64,000 nucleotides of DNA from Vicia villosa (GCF_029867415.1 NW_026705581.1:496001-560000), one strand, 5' to 3'. Counted from the stretch's first letter, positions 22,751 to 34,981 are shown. Notes: generated by a model from the sequence alone, not told the origin. Numbers and translations are program-made.

Positions 22751-24828
22751 TGTAACACCCGTATATTTTAATTTTTAATTTTTAATTTAAATGGAAATTT
22801 AATTAATAATTAGAATTATTGGTGATTTGTAGAATTTAATTGGAAAAGGATGGTTATGGTGTTGGGCCATGTGTGATGTTGAGGAATGAGGGGGTGTTAT
22901 GTTAGTAAAGGTCTTATTCCAATTAAAGTTTATTTTATAAAATAATAAGAATTGGGAATAAGGGAAAGGAACGTGAAAAGCAGAACAGAGGAGATGAGGG
23001 ATTGGAAAGCTGGTACGTGAAGAGGAGCAATGGAGGGAGAGACCAATCAAAAACTCTTGGCTAAGGTAAGGGGGGGCTCTTCCGGTTAATTTCTATTATG
23101 TGATTATGGGTCATATGATGGATTAACGTATGATTCGATTCGATTGGGTATATTGGGATTTGATATTGTTAGGTATGTTATGATTTGGGATAATTGATGA
23201 ATTTGTATAGATTGTTGGTTATCGATGTGTTGTTTTGATGTATAATGATGTGTGATGAGAAATTCGATGATTATATGCCTGTCTGCGATGTCTGGAATCG
23301 TTTTTGGGTGAAAAGGATGTGAAATCGCAGAGTCTGAACGCAGACCCATAATTCTGCAAAATCGCCAGGTCGCGCCGCGTCCATGTGTTGGCGCCGCGAA
23401 GGCGTACTTATTTTCTCGTATCGTGCCGCGCGCATGAGTTGGCGCCGCGAACGTGTTTGTGTGGTTCAGGTCGCGCCGCGAACTTTGGTTGCGCCGCGTG
23501 CTGTAGCGATAGTTATTTCTTGGGAAAGTTAAATGATGTGTAACTTTCGAACCGTAGGTCTGTTTTTAGTGTCGTTTCGAGTACGATGAATCTTATGAGA
23601 TAGCCTACGTGTTTAAAAGATGAAATGAGGTGTGAATCCAATTATTTTTAAATATGATTTTATTTCTTGGTGAATGATGTATTGTACATATATGTGATGA
23701 GATGTGTTAAATACATGCTATGTTGAAATATTAATCATGTGACGATTTGTTTAATTGGATAATGTATTGTTGACATATATGATGAAATGTGACAATATAA
23801 GATGTTGTTTTGAAAACATTACGATGTGATGATTGTTGAGAATTACATGATGATGATTGATGATTTGTGAATATTAATATGCTGTTAATATTAATATGTT
23901 GATTGTGGTGAATGTATGTGAATGATTGAATGATGCTTGGACATGTACATACTTGTTTGTGATGATATTGGTGAGATGAAATGAGACGATGTTAAGCATC
24001 GGATCGGTGACGATATAAGTATGTGATATGTGTGCATTCATTCATAAATCATTTACATTGGATCCCGTTGATGAGTGGATCGTTGGTGGCTAATTCCCAT
24101 TGTGCGGAGATTAGTAAGCAGTCATCGTGTGCCCATGGGGGTGTGAGCGATGAGGTTAGTCGTGTGCCATGTGGGGTGTAAGCGACTTGAAGGGCAGTAT
24201 CGCAGAGAGAAGTCCTGTGAATGTGATTCACGAATTTTGGTACCACATGCATAGTGTTAGTTGTGTCATATGCATTTTGTCATAACATGATTGTATGGAT
24301 TTCTGTGTTGTGTTGTAATCTATTATTGTGTGAATTGATGAATAATAGATGTGAATCTGAATATATGACAAGTTGGGTGAATGATATATTATGATGTTTT
24401 GTTGCTTATGAATGCATAACATTGATTAATTGAGAATGAGACTCACCCTTACTTGTTGACAATTTTCAGATTGAGGCTAGCTGCTTTCGACTTGGTGAGG
24501 ATTAGCTCATAAGTTGGTTTAGTTGTTGTGTCGGTGTCATGCTCTGATAGATGTAACACTGGGGACGCGATGTTTTGAGTTTCGAATTATAACTCTATTG
24601 TTTATTTTATTTGAAGTCTGATACATTAACGATGTAATGTTGACTTGAGGATTTGATTCCGCTGTGTAAACATGATTTTTATCTATGAGTTATAATTTCA
24701 TATGTTTCAGTGAATGCATGACATATGCTGAACGTGTGTTTTCTTTTATTTTTGAATTGTGACACCCTTTGCATGTTTACTCTGATTTAATTTTTCTAAT
24801 TGCCGTGGGGTATTAGAGGGGTGTTACA
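22751..24828 (+). repeat. 3' LTR of element C (uninterrupted, 2078 bp)
   Basis: TGTAACACCCG...GGGGTGTTACA. It has the empty site for the copia element at about 23700 and one extra ten-base block near its start relative to the 5' copy. It carries the CGCGCCGCG array at 23369-23500. It ends at the right AATAT duplication. Confidence 0.95.
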
Positions 24829-24833
24829 AATAT

Positions 24834-25928
24834 GATTTAAGAATCTTTATGAACCTTTTTGAAGTTTTCTTTAAATATATTTGTTTGATGTTATGACTTG
24901 TGTGGTGAAGTGGTGTGATGTTGTATGATGATGCAACGTAGCGACGTGATTGTGAAGTGGCGAATTACTATAAAAGTAATGATGTTTAGTCGGTATTTGT
25001 GATGTATTGTGAATGTCGTGTTTGTATGGATGTTGCATTTATTGAGTCACATCCATTGCATAAAGAGACGGTGGCCTTAATGGTAAAAAGCGACGGTGGC
25101 CTTAATGGCAAATAGCGACGGTGTGCCCAATGGCAAATCTTGAGACGTGGGAGTTTTACTCCAAATGGTACCACATACATTTGCATAAGTCGAGTCACAT
25201 GTGAATTGCATTCGAGTATTACTTGATTATGATGTGGTAACTTGATGATGAGATGTTTGTTGCGATTGCGTGGAATTATACTTGCGAATTGTATTTATGG
25301 TCATAGTTGAATTGATGACATTGTTGCCGTTTCTTATTTGATTATGTGATGTGAATCGTTGTATTGAGTATTGTGGTCAGAGGTGGTGACCAATGTATGA
25401 TCTTTTCTCTTGCTTTGAATATTATCATACGTTTCTTTATAATGAATGATATCTCACCCCTTATGTTTGAATGTTACCCTCCGTTGGTAACGTGCAGGTA
25501 ACGACGTGGAGTAGCCGTGTACCTTATAGCTCGAGTCGGTGTGTCAATGCTCTGATACGTAGCACTCGGGGGGGAATGTTTGCGATACTTGCTTGTGTCT
25601 TGTCTTATGTTGATTATCTTTTCTTGAATTTTAATGTTATGTCTTGTGGAGACGTTTTGGATACATTGTGCCATGTTGGTAAGAATATATGTTGATTTAG
25701 ATATGTGTTGTTATCTGGATTCCACTGCAATATTATGGAGTTGTTTGGATTTAAAAGTTTGATGAATTATGAGTTCCCTATGATATAAGTGTTATGTATC
25801 CATGTACTTTGAGCATGAATTGTGGTTTCGTTTAAGTCGAATATGTGACGCCTCAAATTAGTTGCTTGTTTCGATCTTTTATACTCTGATTTCTCTTATT
25901 ATTTGAGGGGTAGATTTGGGGTGTTACA
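24834..25928 (+). repeat. 5' LTR of element B, second part
   Basis: Continuation of the B LTR after element C. It contains three tandem GCGACGGTG...TTAATGGCAAA phrases near 25065-25135, an acceptor-like GTGCAG|GT at 25497, the GTCAATGCTCTGATACG block and the terminal GGGGTGTTACA. Confidence 0.9.
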
Positions 25929-25932
25929 ATAG

Positions 25933-25944
25933 TGGTATCATAGC
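25933..25944 (+). other. Primer binding site of element B, one mismatch
   Basis: TGGTATCATAGC differs at one base from the TGGTATCAGAGC seen in C, D and the SIRE element. Position four bases after the LTR is canonical. Confidence 0.8.
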
Positions 25945-26044
25945 AGGTCGGTCTGTCCGGCCAAGTGTCGTGTCGTAGTGTGGTCTAACAACGTTGTATT
26001 GTTGTTTTGTACTGATTGCTTTTGTGTTGTAGTGAAGAGTTGAG

Positions 26045-28795
26045 ATGGCGGGAAGGAATGATGCTGCGATAGCTGCTGCTTTGGAAGCAATGGCTCATGC
26101 TTTGGAGAACCAACCGCATGGTGGAGAGAGTGATGCTTCTCGGAGTTTGGCTACCTTCCAAAGAGGGAACCCTCCTGTGTTTAAGGGAACTTATGACCCT
26201 GATGGCGCATTGACATGGCTTAAGGAGATTGAGAGGATTTTCCGTGTCATGGATTGCACTCCTGAACAGAAGGTTCGGTATGGGACTCATATGCTAGCAG
26301 TTGAGGCGGATGACTGGTGGCTAGAGACTCGTAGGAGATTGGAAGCGAGTGGTGAGGAGATCTCTTGGATTGTGTTTCGCATGGAGTTCTTAAGGAAGTA
26401 CTTTCCTGAAGATGTCCGTGGCAAGAAGGAAATTGAATTCCTTGAGCTAAGTCAAGGGAACAAGTCTGTTGTGGAGTATGCTGCTAAGTTTGGTGAATTG
26501 GCTAAGTTTTACCAATACTATGATGGGTCGAATGGTGAGTTTTCCAAGTGCATTAAGTTTGAGAATGGGTTGCGTCCGGAGATTAAGAAAGCAATTAGTT
26601 ACCAGAAGATTCGCATCTTTGCTGATTTGGTTGATTATTGTCGGATTTATGAAGAGGACAACAATGCTCATTATCGTGTGATAAGTGAGAAGAGGGGAAA
26701 AGGTTATCAAGGTCGTGGTAAGCCTTGTGACGCTCCGAGTGGAAAGGGTAAGCAGAAAGTCACTGATGGCAAGAGAACTAGTGGGGGAGATGCACCTGCT
26801 GGTGTTACGTGCTTCAAGTGTGGCAAGGTTGGCCATAAGAGCATTGTGTGTACTGCTGATGCCATGAGGTGTTACCGTTGTGGAGAGATTGGACATACGT
26901 CACCTGCTTGCAAGCATAAGCAGATGGTGTGTTTCAACTGTGGTGAAGAAGGACATATTGGAAGCAAGTGTCAGAAGCCTAAGAAGGAGCAATCTAGTGG
27001 AAAGGTGTTTGCCTTGTCGGGAACTCAGACCACTAGTGAGGATTCACTCATCAGAGGTACTTGCTTCATTAATAGCATTCCTTTAATTACTATTATTGAT
27101 ACCGGTGCTTCTCATTGCTTTATATCTGCTGATTGTGTTAATCAATTGGGTCTTGTGTTGTCTGCTATGAACGAAGAGATGGTTGTCGATACTCCGGCTA
27201 AGGGTTCGGTGACCACTTCTCTCATATGTTTGAAGTGTCCCGTGTCGATTTTTGACAGAGACTTCCTTGTTGATTTTGTGTGCTTGCCGTTGAGAGGTTT
27301 GGACGTGATCTTGGGGATGGAGTGGTTAGAGCATAACCGTGCTCACATCAATTGCTATGATAAGTCTTTGAGGTTTTCTTCTCCTGAGGAGGAAAGCTTA
27401 AAGTTGTTATCGACCAGACAGTTTCGTTTGTTGATGAAAGAAGATGTTCAAGTGTTTGCTTTGGTTGCATCAATGTCTGTTGAGAACCAAGCGATCATAG
27501 AAGAATTGAAGGTGGTATGCGATTTTCTTGAAGTTTTCCCTGATGAAATTCCTGATGTACCGCCTGAGAGAGAAGTTGAGTTCTCTATTGAATTGGTACC
27601 TGGTACTAGACCTGTGTCTATGGCACCGTATAGGATGTCTGCATCTGAATTGTCCGAATTGAAGAAGCAGTTGGAAGAATTGCTTGAGAAGAGGTTTGTG
27701 AGGCCTAGTGTGTCGCCGTGGGGAGCTCCAGTGTTGTTGGTTAAGAAGAAAGATGGAAGTATGAGACTTTGTATTGATTATCGTCAGTTGAATAAGGTGA
27801 CAATCAAGAACAAGTATCCACTTCCAAGAATTGATGACTTGATGGATCAATTGGTTGGTGCTCGTGTGTTTAGCAAGATCGATCTGAGGTCGGGTTACCA
27901 TCAGATTAAAGTGAAAGATGAGGATATGCAGAAGACGGCTTTCAGAACCCGTTATGGACATTATGAGTATTTCGTGATGCCCTTTGGTGTTACTAATGCA
28001 CCTGGAGTATTCATGGAGTACATGAATCGTATTTGTCATGAGTATCTGGATCGTTTTGTGGTGGTGTTCATTGATGATATTTTGATTTACTCTAAATCAG
28101 AATCAGATCATGCTGAGCATTTGAAGTTGATATTGCAAGTCTTGAAAGAGAAGAAGTTGTATGCTAAGTTATCCAAGTGTGAGTTCTGGCTGAAGGAAGT
28201 TAGTTTTCTGGGGCATGTCATTTTTGGTGATGGCATCGCCGTGGATCCGTCTAAAGTTGATGCCGTGTTGAGATGGGAAACTCCTAAGTCGGCTACCGAG
28301 ATTCGAAGCTTTTTGGGACTAGCTGGCTATTATAGAAGGTTCATTGTAGATTTCTCTAAGTTAGCACTTCCGTTGACTAAGTTGACTTGTAAGGGTAAGG
28401 CTTTCGTGTGGGATGTTTCTCGTGAAGATAGTTTTACCGAGTTGAAGAAAAGGTTGACGTCGGCACCGATTTTGATATTGCCTAATCCGGAAGAATCGTT
28501 TGTGGTTTATTGTGATGCTTCTAAGATGGGTTTAGGAGGTGTGCTCATGCAAAATGGTAAAGTTGTTGCTTATGCATCAAGACAGTTGAGAGTTCATGAG
28601 AAGAGCTATCCTACACATGATTTGGAACTTGCTGCTGTAGTGTTCGTATTGAAGATTTGGAGACATTATCTTTATGGTTCTAGATTTGAAGTCTTTAGCG
28701 ACCATAAGAGCTTGAAGTATTTGTTTGATCAGAAGGAATTGAATATGAGACAACGAAGGTGGTTAGAACTGTTGAAAGATTATGATTTCGGTTAG
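26045..28795 (+). CDS. Gypsy B gag-protease-RT-RNase H (5' part of interrupted gag-pol)
   Basis: The ATG at 26045 opens a 916-residue frame. A retrotransposon gag domain covers about 40-215. Three CCHC knuckles follow at 256-269, 276-289 and 296-309. The protease motif DTGAS starts at residue 352. The RT domain at about 530-720 has the catalytic FIDD (675-678). RNase H at about 815-905 includes YCDAS and [10 protein letters not shown]. The frame stops at TAG 28793-28795 in the RNase H/integrase linker, and the same frame continues to 30400, so a single nonsense codon separates integrase from the rest. Order and sequence are chromoviral. I expect reduced or no autonomous activity unless the stop is read through. 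Confidence 0.93.
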   Translation: MAGRNDAAIAAALEAMAHALENQPHGGESDASRSLATFQRGNPPVFKGTYDPDGALTWLKEIERIFRVMDCTPEQKVRYGTHMLAVEADDWWLETRRRLEASGEEISWIVFRMEFLRKYFPEDVRGKKEIEFLELSQGNKSVVEYAAKFGELAKFYQYYDGSNGEFSKCIKFENGLRPEIKKAISYQKIRIFADLVDYCRIYEEDNNAHYRVISEKRGKGYQGRGKPCDAPSGKGKQKVTDGKRTSGGDAPAGVTCFKCGKVGHKSIVCTADAMRCYRCGEIGHTSPACKHKQMVCFNCGEEGHIGSKCQKPKKEQSSGKVFALSGTQTTSEDSLIRGTCFINSIPLITIIDTGASHCFISADCVNQLGLVLSAMNEEMVVDTPAKGSVTTSLICLKCPVSIFDRDFLVDFVCLPLRGLDVILGMEWLEHNRAHINCYDKSLRFSSPEEESLKLLSTRQFRLLMKEDVQVFALVASMSVENQAIIEELKVVCDFLEVFPDEIPDVPPEREVEFSIELVPGTRPVSMAPYRMSASELSELKKQLEELLEKRFVRPSVSPWGAPVLLVKKKDGSMRLCIDYRQLNKVTIKNKYPLPRIDDLMDQLVGARVFSKIDLRSGYHQIKVKDEDMQKTAFRTRYGHYEYFVMPFGVTNAPGVFMEYMNRICHEYLDRFVVVFIDDILIYSKSESDHAEHLKLILQVLKEKKLYAKLSKCEFWLKEVSFLGHVIFGDGIAVDPSKVDAVLRWETPKSATEIRSFLGLAGYYRRFIVDFSKLALPLTKLTCKGKAFVWDVSREDSFTELKKRLTSAPILILPNPEESFVVYCDASKMGLGGVLMQNGKVVAYASRQLRVHEKSYPTHDLELAAVVFVLKIWRHYLYGSRFEVFSDHKSLKYLFDQKELNMRQRRWLELLKDYDFG

Positions 28796-28834
28796 AATTA
28801 TCATCCAGGAAGGGCTAATGTTGTTGCCGATGCT

Positions 28835-30400
28835 TTGAGTCGCAAGACTTTGCATATGTCGGCAATGATGGTTAAGGAGTTAGAATTAATTGAGCAATTT
28901 CGAGATATGAGTTTGGTATATGAAGTGACCCCTAAGAGTGTTCGATTGGGTATGCTGAAGATTAACAATGATTTTCTGGATAGTATCAAGGAAGCCCAGA
29001 AGTTGGATGTGAAATTGGTTGATTCGATGATTGGAGTCGATCAAGCTGAGAATGGTGATTTCAAGTTAGATGCGCACGGTGTGTTGAGGTTCCGTGATCG
29101 GATTTGTATTCCTGATGATGTGGATTTGAAAAGATCTATTCTTAAGGAAGGTCATAGGAGTAATCTGAGTATTCATCCCGGAGCTACGAAGATGTATCAA
29201 GATTTGAAGAATTTGTTTTGGTGGCCTGGAATGAAGCGTGACATAGCTCAGTTTGTGTATGCATGTTTAACTTGTCAGAAGTCGAAGGTTGAACATCAGA
29301 AGCCTGCTGGTTTAATGCAACCGTTGGAAGTCCCGAAATGGAAATGGGATAGCATTTCTATGGATTTCGTGACGGGTTTGCCGAATACCATGAGAGGACA
29401 TGATTCGATTTGGATGATTGTTGATAGGCTTACGAAGTCGGCTCATTTCATACCTATTAACATCACTTATCCAGTTGCGAGGTTGGCGGAGATTTATGTC
29501 CGTGTGATTGTGAAGTTGCATGGTGTTCCTATGTGTATTGTTTCGGATAGAGATCCGAGGTTCACTTCATATTTTTGGAAGAGTTTGCAAGAAGCGTTGG
29601 GTTCTAAGTTGAGGTTGAGTTCGGCATATCATCCTCAGACAGATGGTCAAACGGAGAGAACGATTCAATCTTTGGAGGATTTGTTGAGATCTTGTGTTCT
29701 AGAGCAAGGAGGTGCGTGGGATACTTATCTTCCATTGATAGAGTTCACATACAACAATAGTTACCATTCGAGTATCGGTATGGCACCGTTTGAAGCGTTG
29801 TATGGTCGGAGATGTAGAACTCCGTTGTGTTGGCATGAAACGGGTGAGAGTGTAGTACTTGGACCCGAGATTGTACGAGAGACTACCGAGAAGGTTAAGT
29901 TGATCCGTGAGAAGATGAAGACTTCGCAAATTAGGCAGAAGAGTTACCATGACAAGAGGAGGAAGGATTTAGAATTCCAAGCTGGTGATCATGTATTCTT
30001 GAGAGTTACGCCGGTTACCGGTGTGGGAAGAGCCTTGAAGTCAAAGAAGCTAACTCCTCGTTTTATTGGACCGTATCAGATTTCAGAGAAGGTTGGTAAT
30101 GTGGCGTATAGAGTGGCTTTACCGCCTAATCTTTCGAATTTGCATGATGTGTTTCACGTGTCGCAACTTCGGAAGTATATTTCTAATCCTTCGCATGTAA
30201 TTCATATGGATGATGTACAAGTGCGGGATAATCTCACGGTGGAGACTATGCCGATAAGAATTGAGGATCGCGAAACGAAGGCGCTTAAAGGAAAAGAGAT
30301 TGCTTTGGTGAAGGTGGTTTGGTCGGGAACTACCGGTGAAAGTATGACGTGGGAATTGGAGAGCAAGATGCGCGAGTCGTATCCTGAGTTATTCGATTGA
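28835..30400 (+). CDS. Gypsy B integrase with chromodomain-like tail (3' part of gag-pol)
   Basis: Same frame as the upstream ORF and open from 28796; the position given is the first near-start codon (TTG). The HHCC zinc finger has H107, H114, C144 and C147. The catalytic core shows D177 (SMDFVTG), D238 (SDRDPRF) and E274 (DGQTERT), with D-35-E spacing. The GPY-like region (FIGPYQI) is at about 410. The last 80 residues, including IRIEDRETKALKGKEIALVK and VVWSG...MTWELES, resemble the chromodomain of Tekay-clade elements, which would bias integration toward particular chromatin. It ends 41 bp before the 3' LTR. Confidence 0.92.
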   Translation: MSRKTLHMSAMMVKELELIEQFRDMSLVYEVTPKSVRLGMLKINNDFLDSIKEAQKLDVKLVDSMIGVDQAENGDFKLDAHGVLRFRDRICIPDDVDLKRSILKEGHRSNLSIHPGATKMYQDLKNLFWWPGMKRDIAQFVYACLTCQKSKVEHQKPAGLMQPLEVPKWKWDSISMDFVTGLPNTMRGHDSIWMIVDRLTKSAHFIPINITYPVARLAEIYVRVIVKLHGVPMCIVSDRDPRFTSYFWKSLQEALGSKLRLSSAYHPQTDGQTERTIQSLEDLLRSCVLEQGGAWDTYLPLIEFTYNNSYHSSIGMAPFEALYGRRCRTPLCWHETGESVVLGPEIVRETTEKVKLIREKMKTSQIRQKSYHDKRRKDLEFQAGDHVFLRVTPVTGVGRALKSKKLTPRFIGPYQISEKVGNVAYRVALPPNLSNLHDVFHVSQLRKYISNPSHVIHMDDVQVRDNLTVETMPIRIEDRETKALKGKEIALVKVVWSGTTGESMTWELESKMRESYPELFD

Positions 30401-30428
30401 GGTAATTTTCGAGGACGAAAATATTCTA

Positions 30429-30441
30429 AGTGGGGGAGAGT
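30429..30441 (+). other. Polypurine tract of element B
   Basis: AGTGGGGGAGAGT immediately 5' of the 3' LTR, preceded by the lineage-typical TCGAGGACGAAAA. Confidence 0.9.
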
Positions 30442-32525
30442 TGTAACGACCGTTTTTCTTTAATTATTTATTTATGAGAGTTATGTGAATTAATTGTGAA
30501 ATATGTGTTAATTATATGCTTAATTGATTTTATGTTGTTTTATTTGGGAATTATTAGTAAATAATATAAGATAGTAAGTGTTGTTGATTATTGGGCCTAA
30601 GTTGGTATTAGTAAGTGAGGGGTGTTAGTTAGAGCCCATTAGTAATTTAAGATAGTAAGGGTTTAACTAAAAACAAGGGTTTTAGAGGAAATAGAAATTA
30701 GAAGTTCATTTGGGGTTTTTGGTGAAAGAAGAGAAGAGAGGAGAGAAGAGGAGAATCTCAAGGTTGAAGATAGAGTTGGCTTCAATCCAAAACCTGAGGT
30801 AAGGGTGGGATTCTTTCATGCTAAAGGGATGTATGATGATGTTTTGGGTGGGGTTTTGATTGTATGTTGCTATCCATGATTGTGTGAGAAATTGAATAGG
30901 AATTGTTAGGGTTCATGCTATATTTCTATGAAATTGTGAATTTAAGTATGATTGATGATGTTTGTATGGAAACCCATGAGTAGAAATAAGTTTATGAGCC
31001 TTTACATGTGTGGTAAATTGCTTTCATTGATGTATAAATGATGTGTGGGTTAATGGGTGTTGTATGATGGGATTAGGGAAGAAAAATGGTGATTTCCTGA
31101 GTTTTACGCAGCATAGGTCGACCTACACAGAGGTATGAGTCGACCTGAGCAGCTTAAAACAGCAGAAAATCCACTTTTCTTCAGCATGCGTCGACCTGTA
31201 GATTCTATGAGTCGACCTATAGCATCCTTTGCGTCGACTCATGGGTCGGCGAGCGCATACCCGAGGGGGACAGCAACATATTTGCGTCGACCTGAAGATC
31301 CTTTTGCGTCGACCTACTGGTTTCTATTTTTGGCAGATTTTTGTAAAAGCCATATCTTTTGATCCGTAACTCGTTTTTGAGTGCCGTTTGAACCTATGTG
31401 AAGCTATAATTGAGATCTTTCTAGTGAATATGATTTAAGAATCTTTATGAACCTTTTTGAAGTTTTCTTTAAATATATTTGTTTGATGTTATGACTTGTG
31501 TGGTGAAGTGGTGTGATGTTGTATGATGATGCAACGTAGCGACGTGATTGTGAAGTGGCGAATTACTATAAAAGTAATCATGTTTAGTCGGTATTTGTGA
31601 TGTATTGTGAATGTCGTGTTTGTATGGATGTTGCATTTATTGAGTCACATCCATTGCATAAAGAGACGGTGACCTTAATGGTAAAAAGCGACGGTGGCCT
31701 TAATGGCAAATAGCGACGGTGTGCCCAATGGCAAATCTTGAGACGTGGGAGTTTTACTCCAAATGGTACCACATGCATTTGCATAAGTCGAGTCACATGT
31801 GAATTGCATTCGAGTATTACTTGATTATGATGTGGTGACTTGATGATGAGATGTTTGTTGCGATTGCGTGGAATTATACTTGCGGATTGTATTTATGGTC
31901 ATAGTTGAATTGATGACATTGTTGCCGTTTCTTATTTGATTATGTGATGCGAATCGTTGTATTGAGTATTGTGGTGAGAGGTGGTGACCAATGTATGATC
32001 TTTTCTCTTGCTTTGAATATTATCATACGTTTCTTTATAATGAATGATATCTCACCCCTTATGTTTGAATGTTACCCTCCGTTGGTAACGTGCAGGTAAC
32101 GACGTGGAGTAGCCGTGTACCTTATAGCTCGAGTCGGTGTGTCAATGCTCTGATACGTAGCACTCGGGGGGAATGTTTGCGATACTTGCTTGTGTCTTGT
32201 CTTATGTTGATTATCTTTTCTTGAATTTTAATGTTATGTCTTGTGGAGACGTTTTGGACACATTGTGCCATGTTGGCAAGAATATATGTTGATTTAGACA
32301 TGTGTTGTTATCTAGATTCCGCTGCAATATTATGGAGTTGTTTGGATTTAAAAGTTTGATGAATTATGAGTTCCCTCTGATATAAGTGTTATGTATCCAT
32401 GTACTTTGAGCATGAATTGTGGTTTCGTTTAAGTCGAATATGTGACGCCTCAAATTAGTTGCTTGTTTCGATGTTTTATACTCCGATTTCTCTTATTATT
32501 TGAGGGGTAGATTTGGGGTGTTACA
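30442..32525 (+). repeat. 3' LTR of element B (uninterrupted, 2084 bp)
   Basis: TGTAACGACCG...GGGGTGTTACA. It shows the intact target site for element C (GTGAATATGATTT near 31426), the AGGTCGACCT array at 31115-31315, a donor-like GAG|GTAAGG at 30799 and an acceptor-like GCAG|GT at 32094. It ends at the AACTT duplication. Confidence 0.95.
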
Positions 32526-33420
32526 AACTTCATGTTCCCGTTAATATACAATATTTTGATCAGTAATTCATGTTCTCGTTAATATTCAATATTTTATTCA
32601 GTAACTTCATGTTCCCGTTAATATTCAATATTTTGATTAGTAACTTCATGTTCTTGCTTATTTTGTTCAATATTATATTTTTTTTATAAAAAAAAAAAGA
32701 AATTGATGTAATTATTATTATGATACATTTCGTTCAGCAAAGATACATAATAAACTTAAAAATGAAATTGATAAAGAATAGAATAATAAAGTGTTATTTT
32801 ATTAATATGCAATAAAAATTGGGAAGATCAATAAAGAATACACAATGTCGATTGTCCAATGCAATAAACTTAGTCACATTTACTTTCAACGTATTCCAAA
32901 TTTGTTCCCGTTAATCTTCAATATTTTTATAAGTAACGTCATGTTCCCGTTAATATTCATTATTTTGATCAGTAACTCCGTGTTCCGTTAATATTGAAAA
33001 AATTTATCAGTAAGTTAATGTTTCTGTTTATATTCAAAAAAATTATCAGTAACTTCGTGTTCTCGTTAATATTCAATATTTTGTCAATAACCCCGTATTT
33101 CCGTTAATATTTATTATTTTGATTAGTAACTTCGTGTTCCTGTTAATGTTCAAAATTTGTTCCCGTTAATATTCAAAATTTTGATCAGTAACTTAATGTT
33201 TCCGATAATATTCAAAATTTTGATCAGTAACTTCGTGCTCCCGTTAATATTCAATATTTTAATCAATAACTCCGTGCTCCAGTTAATATTCAATATTTTG
33301 AATATTCACACTAGGACCAGTGTGGTACGCTCATTTGTTTTAATATTCAATATTTTGATCAATAAATATTATTTTTCCGTTAATATTTATTTTTTTGATC
33401 AGTAACTTCATGTTTTCATC
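32526..33420 (+). repeat. 39-bp minisatellite, third block
   Basis: This continues the array at 8735-9215. A non-repeat AT-rich stretch interrupts it at about 32652-32890. The part 32890-33360, including GTGTGGTACGCTCATTTG, is a second copy of 8925-9280, so the array also grew by segmental duplication. Confidence 0.85.
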
Positions 33421-33958
33421 AATATTTTTGTTTTGGAATTATTTATAAAACTATTTAAATCAATTGTAAACTTATTCTCGTTATTGTTCAACATTTAATT
33501 AAATGTGTTAATATCAGTACCATATGCGTGTACCATATAATTACCCGTGTGTATCCGTAATATATTATTTTGTATTTGGATAGAATTGACCCCATTAAAG
33601 TTTTAATGGTAATATTTCAATTATATTATATATAGATAAATATATATTGATTATGGATGAATTGTCCAATTAAAATTTTAAATTTTATAAATGACAAACA
33701 AATTGTATGATTAATAAAAAATATCATACAATTTTGTTATTATTTATTCATATATTACTTATGTTTCATTGTATTACTATTTATTCATACATTACTTACG
33801 TTTCATTCTATTACTATTACTATTTATTCATACAGTACTTATGTTTTATTCGATTACTTATGCTTATTAACACCCATAGTTATTTTTAAATATGTTTTTT
33901 AAAAAATAATCAATAGATCTAATATATTTATTTTATTTGATAATCTCTAAAAAAATTC

Positions 33959-33962
<4 letters not shown>
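33421..33962. other. AT-rich DNA, nothing recognised
   Basis: No supported gene. It includes two or three imperfect copies of a TATTACTATTTATTCATACATTACTTATG-type phrase near 33750-33850. A weak Helitron 5'-end candidate ends at 33636. Confidence 0.4.

Positions 33963-34027
<65 letters not shown>
33963..34027. repeat. (AT)n microsatellite
   Basis: An uninterrupted dinucleotide run of about 65 bp. Confidence 0.95.
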
Positions 34028-34028
<1 letters not shown>

Positions 34029-34502
34029 CTTTCAGATTTTATATTTTAAATAATTTAGTAGTATTAGTAAGAAATCTTATTAAAGTGAAAATAGAAAATA
34101 GTAGTTAGTTTAATTATGCATTTTTTATCAAAAAAAATCCATACAATATATAAAAGCAATGATATGCCTAAAACACTTTATTAAAATATGTATCTAATAA
34201 TATTAATCTTTTTGTTAAATGAGATATGAAATTTGGTTTCAAAATTAGGTTGATAAATTCATTGTTTTGGAAAGTTTCTATTTAATAATTTTGAAGAAAT
34301 CAAGTGAGATAAATTATTTTTATTAATTTTTAATGATAATTTGATTCACTCAATTTTTGGTGATACAACATCAATATAATTGGTATTTATTTTATACCAA
34401 TTAAGATATTGGTAAGTAATTGATATGAGTTTAATGTATTGATTCTATATCAATTAAATTATCCCCAACGTAATGATTCTAACGTATGGGTCGTTAAAAA
34501 AG

Positions 34503-34632
34503 CTTTTATATCTTACAAAATTAGATAATTTTAGGTAAATCATACAAAAGTACAATATTTTCTCAAAATTATATTTTTTTAGTTAAATCATACAATATTG
34601 TAAAAACAGTATAATTTTGTAAGATATAAAAG
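34503..34632. repeat. 130-bp foldback with perfect 21-bp arms
   Basis: The arms CTTTTATATCTTACAAAATTA and its exact complement enclose 88 bp of AT-rich DNA. It may be a small MITE, but I see no clear target duplication. Confidence 0.6.
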
Positions 34633-34800
34633 TACAATATTTTCTCAAATCTAATAATTTAAAAATACATGTGGTAAGTGCTAAAAGAATAAGAAATCAA
34701 AAGTTGCAATCACATGCATTAAATCATAAATTAAAAGTTGCAATCAATCAATCAATGATTACTAAATGTGATATCTATCATATAAGAAAAGTTTCACATA

Positions 34801-34981
34801 TATATTGATAAACTTAATTTTTTAATTTGACTTAACTAAAATATTCTTTAGTTCTATGAATTAATATACAATATTATGTTATTTATATATTATAATATCT
34901 ATAATTTTTATAATGACTAAGATTTAATATAAATATCACTCAAACATAAAATCAATTAATCAATGAAATTTATTTATTAAA
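34801..34981 (+). repeat. Direct repeat, copy 1
   Basis: About 180 bp including AACTAAAATATTCTTTAGTTC and CACTCAAACATAAAATCAAT. It recurs at 35341-35523 with few changes. A third, partial copy covers about 35548-35615. Confidence 0.8.

Larger units (their letters stand above)
12338..24828 (+). mobile_element. Non-autonomous Ty3/gypsy element C (LARD-like), nested in B
   Basis: It is flanked by AATAT (12333-12337 and 24829-24833). Both LTRs start TGTAACACCCG and end GGGGTGTTACA. The 5' LTR is split by the copia element, so C itself is about 7.5 kb. The 3.3-kb interior has a perfect PBS and a polypurine tract but no usable gag-pol. LTR length, PBS, PPT context and internal tail resemble B, so B-type proteins are plausible helpers. 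Confidence 0.9.
11348..32525 (+). mobile_element. Ty3/gypsy element B (Tekay-type chromovirus) with nested insertions
   Basis: This is a complete LTR element flanked by AACTT (11343-11347 and 32526-32530). Its 5' LTR is split by element C (12338-24828). Without C the order is 5' LTR, PBS 25933, gag-pol 26045-30400, polypurine tract 30429, 3' LTR 30442-32525, giving about 8.7 kb. The two LTR copies differ at about 20 positions over 2.08 kb by eye, so this is a fairly recent insertion. Integrase is downstream of RNase H and the C-terminus is chromodomain-like, which place it with chromoviruses; Tekay is my best lineage guess. Confidence 0.9.

Noticed and set aside
25060..25140. Tandem GCGACGGTGGCCTTAATGG phrases as a palindrome array
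   Set aside because: They repeat three times but are not palindromic and lie outside the position of the arrays; noted only within the B LTR.
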